Part shown: positions 41,256-43,218 of the stretch, in pieces
How the letters are laid out: each line of letters opens with the position of its first letter
Position numbering within the stretch: position 1 is the stretch's first letter
Assembly: GCA_002490775.1 (NCBI GenBank)
Contig: DKUR01000083.1
Coordinates: 1-43,218 of the forward strand
Direction of reading: 5' to 3'
From: Lachnospiraceae bacterium UBA7199
GTDB taxonomy: Bacteria > Bacillota > Clostridia > Lachnospirales > Lachnospiraceae
Length of the DNA: 43,218 nt
Translations under genes and position numbers: made by a program
Notes under the pieces: generated by a model
What the model was told of the DNA's origin: nothing
Databases searched by the model: none
What the model saw: the letters and a program-made list of their open reading frames with translations, nothing else

Positions 41256-41300
41256 AAAAAAGGCTTTCAGTCATACATAATGTACTGAAAGCCTTTTTTT
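41255..41300. terminator. Strong terminator of the methyltransferase gene
   Basis: A perfect 17-bp stem (41255-41271 with 41284-41300, core GGCTTTCAGT/ACTGAAAGCC) flanked by A7 and T7 on both sides, 12 bases past the methyltransferase stop. Confidence 0.92.
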
Positions 41301-41312
41301 ATACTTCATTTA

Positions 41313-42077
41313 TTAACATTTTTTTACAACCAGAAGAAACCGATGAATTTTCCCTTCTATCACACCGTTTCTCTCTAATATTTCCTGTGCATGATAAAGA
41401 TTTTCCAAACAATCCTTTACATGAAAATTAGGAAACTCCCACTCTATGATCCTCGCAAACCAGACAAGCGCCCCTACATCCCAAAACTTAATCGGCCGGA
41501 AAACCTCATCTGCTTCTATTACAGAAAAACCTGCATTTTCAAATATCTCCTGTGCTATCTTCAAATACTGGTCGGGAAAAGGAATATCCGGTACATCATT
41601 TAATAACAGTTCAACAAGCTTTCTGTCATTTTCCGCTCCAACTTGTTCTGTAATAAAAATACCTCTCTTTTTTAATATTCGATAGATCTCTTTTGAGTTA
41701 TAATTACCATGTCGGTTTATAACGATGTCAAAGTTCTGATCCTGAAAAGGAAGTTTGTGCCTCCCATCTGCTTTTTGAAAATCAATCCCTAAAGGAAGCA
41801 GCTTTTTTCTGCATAGTTCTACATTAGGCTGATAATATTCAGTTGCTGCAAGATTATAATATGGGTGGTGAAGAGATAATAAAAATTCTCCTCCCCCGGT
41901 ATCAATATCAAGCAGCTTCATTTCTGGTGTTAGATACTGTCTGACAATCTTCTCATAGTTCCAGGGTAGATCATGCTCTTCATCATATTTTCCATTTATG
42001 TGGGAAAAATCCCATCCTTTAATATGTGCAATTTCTTCTTCGTGGAGCCATATCTTTAATAATTCTTTTTTATTCAT
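41313..42077 (-). CDS. Class I SAM-dependent methyltransferase
   Basis: 254 residues with a Rossmann-type methyltransferase core: motif I LLDIDTGGGEF (55-65), an acidic ATEYYQPN (motif II region), and DIVINRHGNY after the third strand. The N-terminal EEEIAHIKGWDFSHI is a feature of a family common in Firmicutes whose substrate I do not know. It lacks the features of Erm rRNA methylases (no QNF N-terminus and no N-[LIVM]-P-[YF] catalytic motif), so calling it a ribosomal RNA methylase would be unfounded, even though its leader looks drug-responsive. The SD AAGGAG is 11 bases before the ATG. It lies downstream of an APH-type gene and a short leader peptide. Confidence 0.88.
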   Translation of the reverse strand: MNKKELLKIWLHEEEIAHIKGWDFSHINGKYDEEHDLPWNYEKIVRQYLTPEMKLLDIDTGGGEFLLSLHHPYYNLAATEYYQPNVELCRKKLLPLGIDFQKADGRHKLPFQDQNFDIVINRHGNYNSKEIYRILKKRGIFITEQVGAENDRKLVELLLNDVPDIPFPDQYLKIAQEIFENAGFSVIEADEVFRPIKFWDVGALVWFARIIEWEFPNFHVKDCLENLYHAQEILERNGVIEGKIHRFLLVVKKC

Positions 42078-42118
42078 GTTTTAACTACTCCTTTTCGTAT
42101 TTGATAGTTTCTACGATC

Positions 42119-42195
42119 CGGTGCAGTTACCTGATAACATAATAATTCTATTTGCCTCGGTGCAACCTGCTATCAGTTTTTAAAACTGCACCGAG
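42119..42195 (-). promoter_or_regulatory. Attenuator-like RNA with mutually exclusive hairpins
   Basis: Three related segments are present on the minus strand. Arm A (42184-42195, CTCGGTGCAGTT) lies at the end of the leader peptide. Arm B (42156-42164, TGCACCGAG) pairs with A over 9 bases. Arm C (42119-42128, AACTGCACCG) pairs with A over 10 bases. A:B and A:C exclude each other; CTGATA (42171-42176) and TATCAG (42131-42136) can form a nested stem in the A:C fold. No T-tract follows, so intrinsic termination is unlikely. How the fold would control the methyltransferase SD (42088-42094) is not clear. Confidence 0.6.
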
Positions 42196-42218
42196 TATCT
42201 ACCTCGAATCATCTGCAT
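42180..42218 (-). CDS. Leader peptide MQMIRGRYSVQF
   Basis: A 12-codon open reading frame in the APH-methyltransferase gap. It has a full-strength SD (AAGGAGG, 42226-42232) 7 bases before the ATG, better than that of either neighbouring gene. Codons 5-7 encode Arg-Gly-Arg, fitting the Arg/Lys-x-Arg/Lys (+X+) motif known to cause macrolide-dependent ribosome stalling. Codons 8-12 and the stop overlap arm A of the hairpins, so a stalled ribosome would cover it. The SD begins 3 bases downstream of the APH stop. A drug-sensing leader is inference; the peptide itself is plainly encoded. Confidence 0.7.
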   Translation of the reverse strand: MQMIRGRYSVQF

Positions 42219-42234
42219 TTATAATCCTCCTTAT

Positions 42235-43029
42235 TTAAAACAACTCATCTAATAAAATATAATAGCGTATTTTTTCCCAATTTGGTTTTATCCCTAATTC
42301 ATGAAATAAAAGTAATTCGTCATACCCTGCGTATACAGGCGCCTTGTGGCAGCTATATTTTCCACTGTAATTATGCGACAGACTTCGGCAGCATAAGGCA
42401 ATATCACACCACTTGTCAGCTATTCCAGTTTTCCCTAAGTCAATGTAACCAGTCACTTCACTATGAATGCCAAATATATTGGGAAGGCAAAAATCTCCGT
42501 GAGACAAAACCAGTTCCTCTTCCGGTTTATTATCATAAAGCCATTGCAGTAACTCATCCGGATCCCGAAAACCATTTTTACCAAATGTATCAGGATCCAC
42601 ATGATCCAAGTCAACATAGCCTTTCTTTATATTATTTTCTGCCTGTAAAAGCTTGTTTGATAATCTTTGATCAGATGGACAGTCTGAGATTTCTACACTC
42701 CACAGCCTTTTCAATGCGTCTGCAAGCAACCTGCATAAAATAAGCGGCTCCTTCAGATACTCATGGGAACACGCCATCTGTCCTCTACATTTGCTCATTA
42801 AAAGATATGATTTGTTATCTGCTATCTCATAAGCATATAGGAAAGGTACAGGAAGCTTTTTTTGCAAATACTGCAGCATATGATATTCATTTGCTGCTTC
42901 TTCATTATTTTCCTGCACTTTTAGGATTTTGTTTTTATAAATGAAGACAGAGGCTTCAGACATTCCAATATGATCTGTTGCAAAATCTTCGTCTGAAATC
43001 AAATTTCGTATTGTTTCAGGTAAGGACAT
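42235..43029 (-). CDS. APH(3')-family aminoglycoside phosphotransferase
   Basis: 264 residues, the same length as APH(3')-IIIa. The kinase motifs are intact: LSHGDFCLPNIF with catalytic Asp179 and Asn184, GYIDLGKTGIADKW with metal-binding Asp197, and the ATP-site Lys37 (ILKVQ). The C-terminal GIKPNWEKIRYYILLDELF end is very close to that of APH(3')-IIIa (GIKPDWEKIKYYILLDELF), which forms part of the aminoglycoside pocket. It would phosphorylate the 3'-OH of kanamycin-type drugs. Overall similarity looks moderate rather than near-identical, and base composition resembles the neighbours, so this may be a resident gene rather than a recent import. Promoter at 43084; SD GGAG 8 bases before the ATG. 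Confidence 0.88.
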   Translation of the reverse strand: MSLPETIRNLISDEDFATDHIGMSEASVFIYKNKILKVQENNEEAANEYHMLQYLQKKLPVPFLYAYEIADNKSYLLMSKCRGQMACSHEYLKEPLILCRLLADALKRLWSVEISDCPSDQRLSNKLLQAENNIKKGYVDLDHVDPDTFGKNGFRDPDELLQWLYDNKPEEELVLSHGDFCLPNIFGIHSEVTGYIDLGKTGIADKWCDIALCCRSLSHNYSGKYSCHKAPVYAGYDELLLFHELGIKPNWEKIRYYILLDELF

Positions 43030-43083
43030 TCCTGTTTCTCCGGCTTTTACGATTTTCCTTATTTTTAAATTTTTCTATAAGGT

Positions 43084-43112
43084 ATTATACTCCTGATGAG
43101 AAATAACTTCAA
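43084..43112 (-). promoter_or_regulatory. Sigma-A promoter of the APH gene
   Basis: TTGAAG (43107-43112), a 17-base spacer and a perfect TATAAT (43084-43089) on the minus strand, 55 bases before the APH start. It probably also transcribes the leader and methyltransferase. Confidence 0.75.
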
Positions 43113-43177
43113 GGGCGGTAAGGGCACTGGATTGCTGACTCCGTCCGCGGCATTCGCTTCTCTTCGTTTCGCTCATG

Positions 43178-43193
43178 TCCGGCTTTCGCCGGA
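43178..43193. other. Hairpin near window end
   Basis: TCCGGC-TTTC-GCCGGA is a perfect 6-bp stem with a 4-base loop in a stretch (43113-43218) that has no gene. No T-tract follows closely, so its role is unclear; it may belong to a gene beyond the window. Confidence 0.4.
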
Positions 43194-43218
43194 TATTCAA
43201 AAAACACAGTAGGTATTT

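Noticed and set aside
41313..42077. Methyltransferase as an Erm-type 23S rRNA dimethylase
   Set aside because: The Erm N-terminal and catalytic motifs are missing; only the leader peptide is reminiscent of Erm regulation.
42119..42195. An intrinsic transcription terminator in the leader region
   Set aside because: Neither hairpin is followed by a T-tract on the minus strand.

Overview
The window looks like a stretch of Lachnospiraceae chromosome (Firmicutes, Clostridia). Base composition is moderately AT-rich and SD sequences are strong (GGAGG). There are many sporulation genes (spoIIM, a spoVB-like flippase, a Spo0A-type DNA-binding protein, small CotF-like coat proteins). Gene orders are typical of the group: yicC-remA-gmk-rpoZ, rimO-pgsA-cinA, recA-recX-rny and nudF-spoIIM-xerD. 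I see no rRNA, tRNA, CRISPR array, prophage or intact IS. Nearly every gene lies on the minus strand; only aroF (3356-4384) and rqcH (24040-25797) are on the plus strand.

Layout. 42-3208: a lipoprotein, a DUF6033-like protein with a SigD-like promoter, and hisS. 3209-4420: a divergent promoter region and aroF. 4442-10263: a tightly packed five-gene operon, transcribed in the order MATE transporter fused to a degenerate RsbW-type ATPase domain, GH3-family acyl-adenylate amide synthetase, membrane-anchored SpoIIE/RsbU-type phosphatase, RsbW-like kinase, RsbV-like STAS protein. This is the most unusual system here: a partner-switching module joined to a putative small-molecule conjugation enzyme and its putative exporter. 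10537-14176: xerD, spoIIM, nudF and a type-Ic aspartate aminotransferase. 14438-17918: rny, recX and recA, with recA behind a sigma-A promoter carrying LexA boxes. 18215-23763: an RsiV-like membrane protein, pncC/cinA, pgsA, rimO, rpoZ, gmk, remA and yicC. 24040-26371: rqcH converging on two small coat-like proteins. 26449-30368: a spoVB-like flippase, glgA and a Spo0A paralogue that has no receiver domain. 30481-34996: an S66 peptidase, a CPBP protease, a DUF362 ferredoxin-like protein and a MATE pump. 35096-39539: a complete BceRS-BceAB antimicrobial-peptide sensing and detoxification module with a TTACA-N4-TGTAA operator. 39570-40951: a hexapeptide acetyltransferase and a CIRCE-controlled Hsp20. 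41313-43029: an APH(3')-type aminoglycoside kinase followed by a SAM methyltransferase. Between these two lies a 12-codon leader peptide containing an Arg-Gly-Arg (+X+) motif and overlapping mutually exclusive RNA hairpins, which looks like a drug-responsive attenuator.

A family of roughly 40-bp imperfectly palindromic repeats, often in tandem, occurs in at least six intergenic spots (10362, 18089, 21591, 25794, 40268, 41174). The stem sequences vary but remain able to pair.

All functional statements come from motif recognition and gene context; no database search was run.
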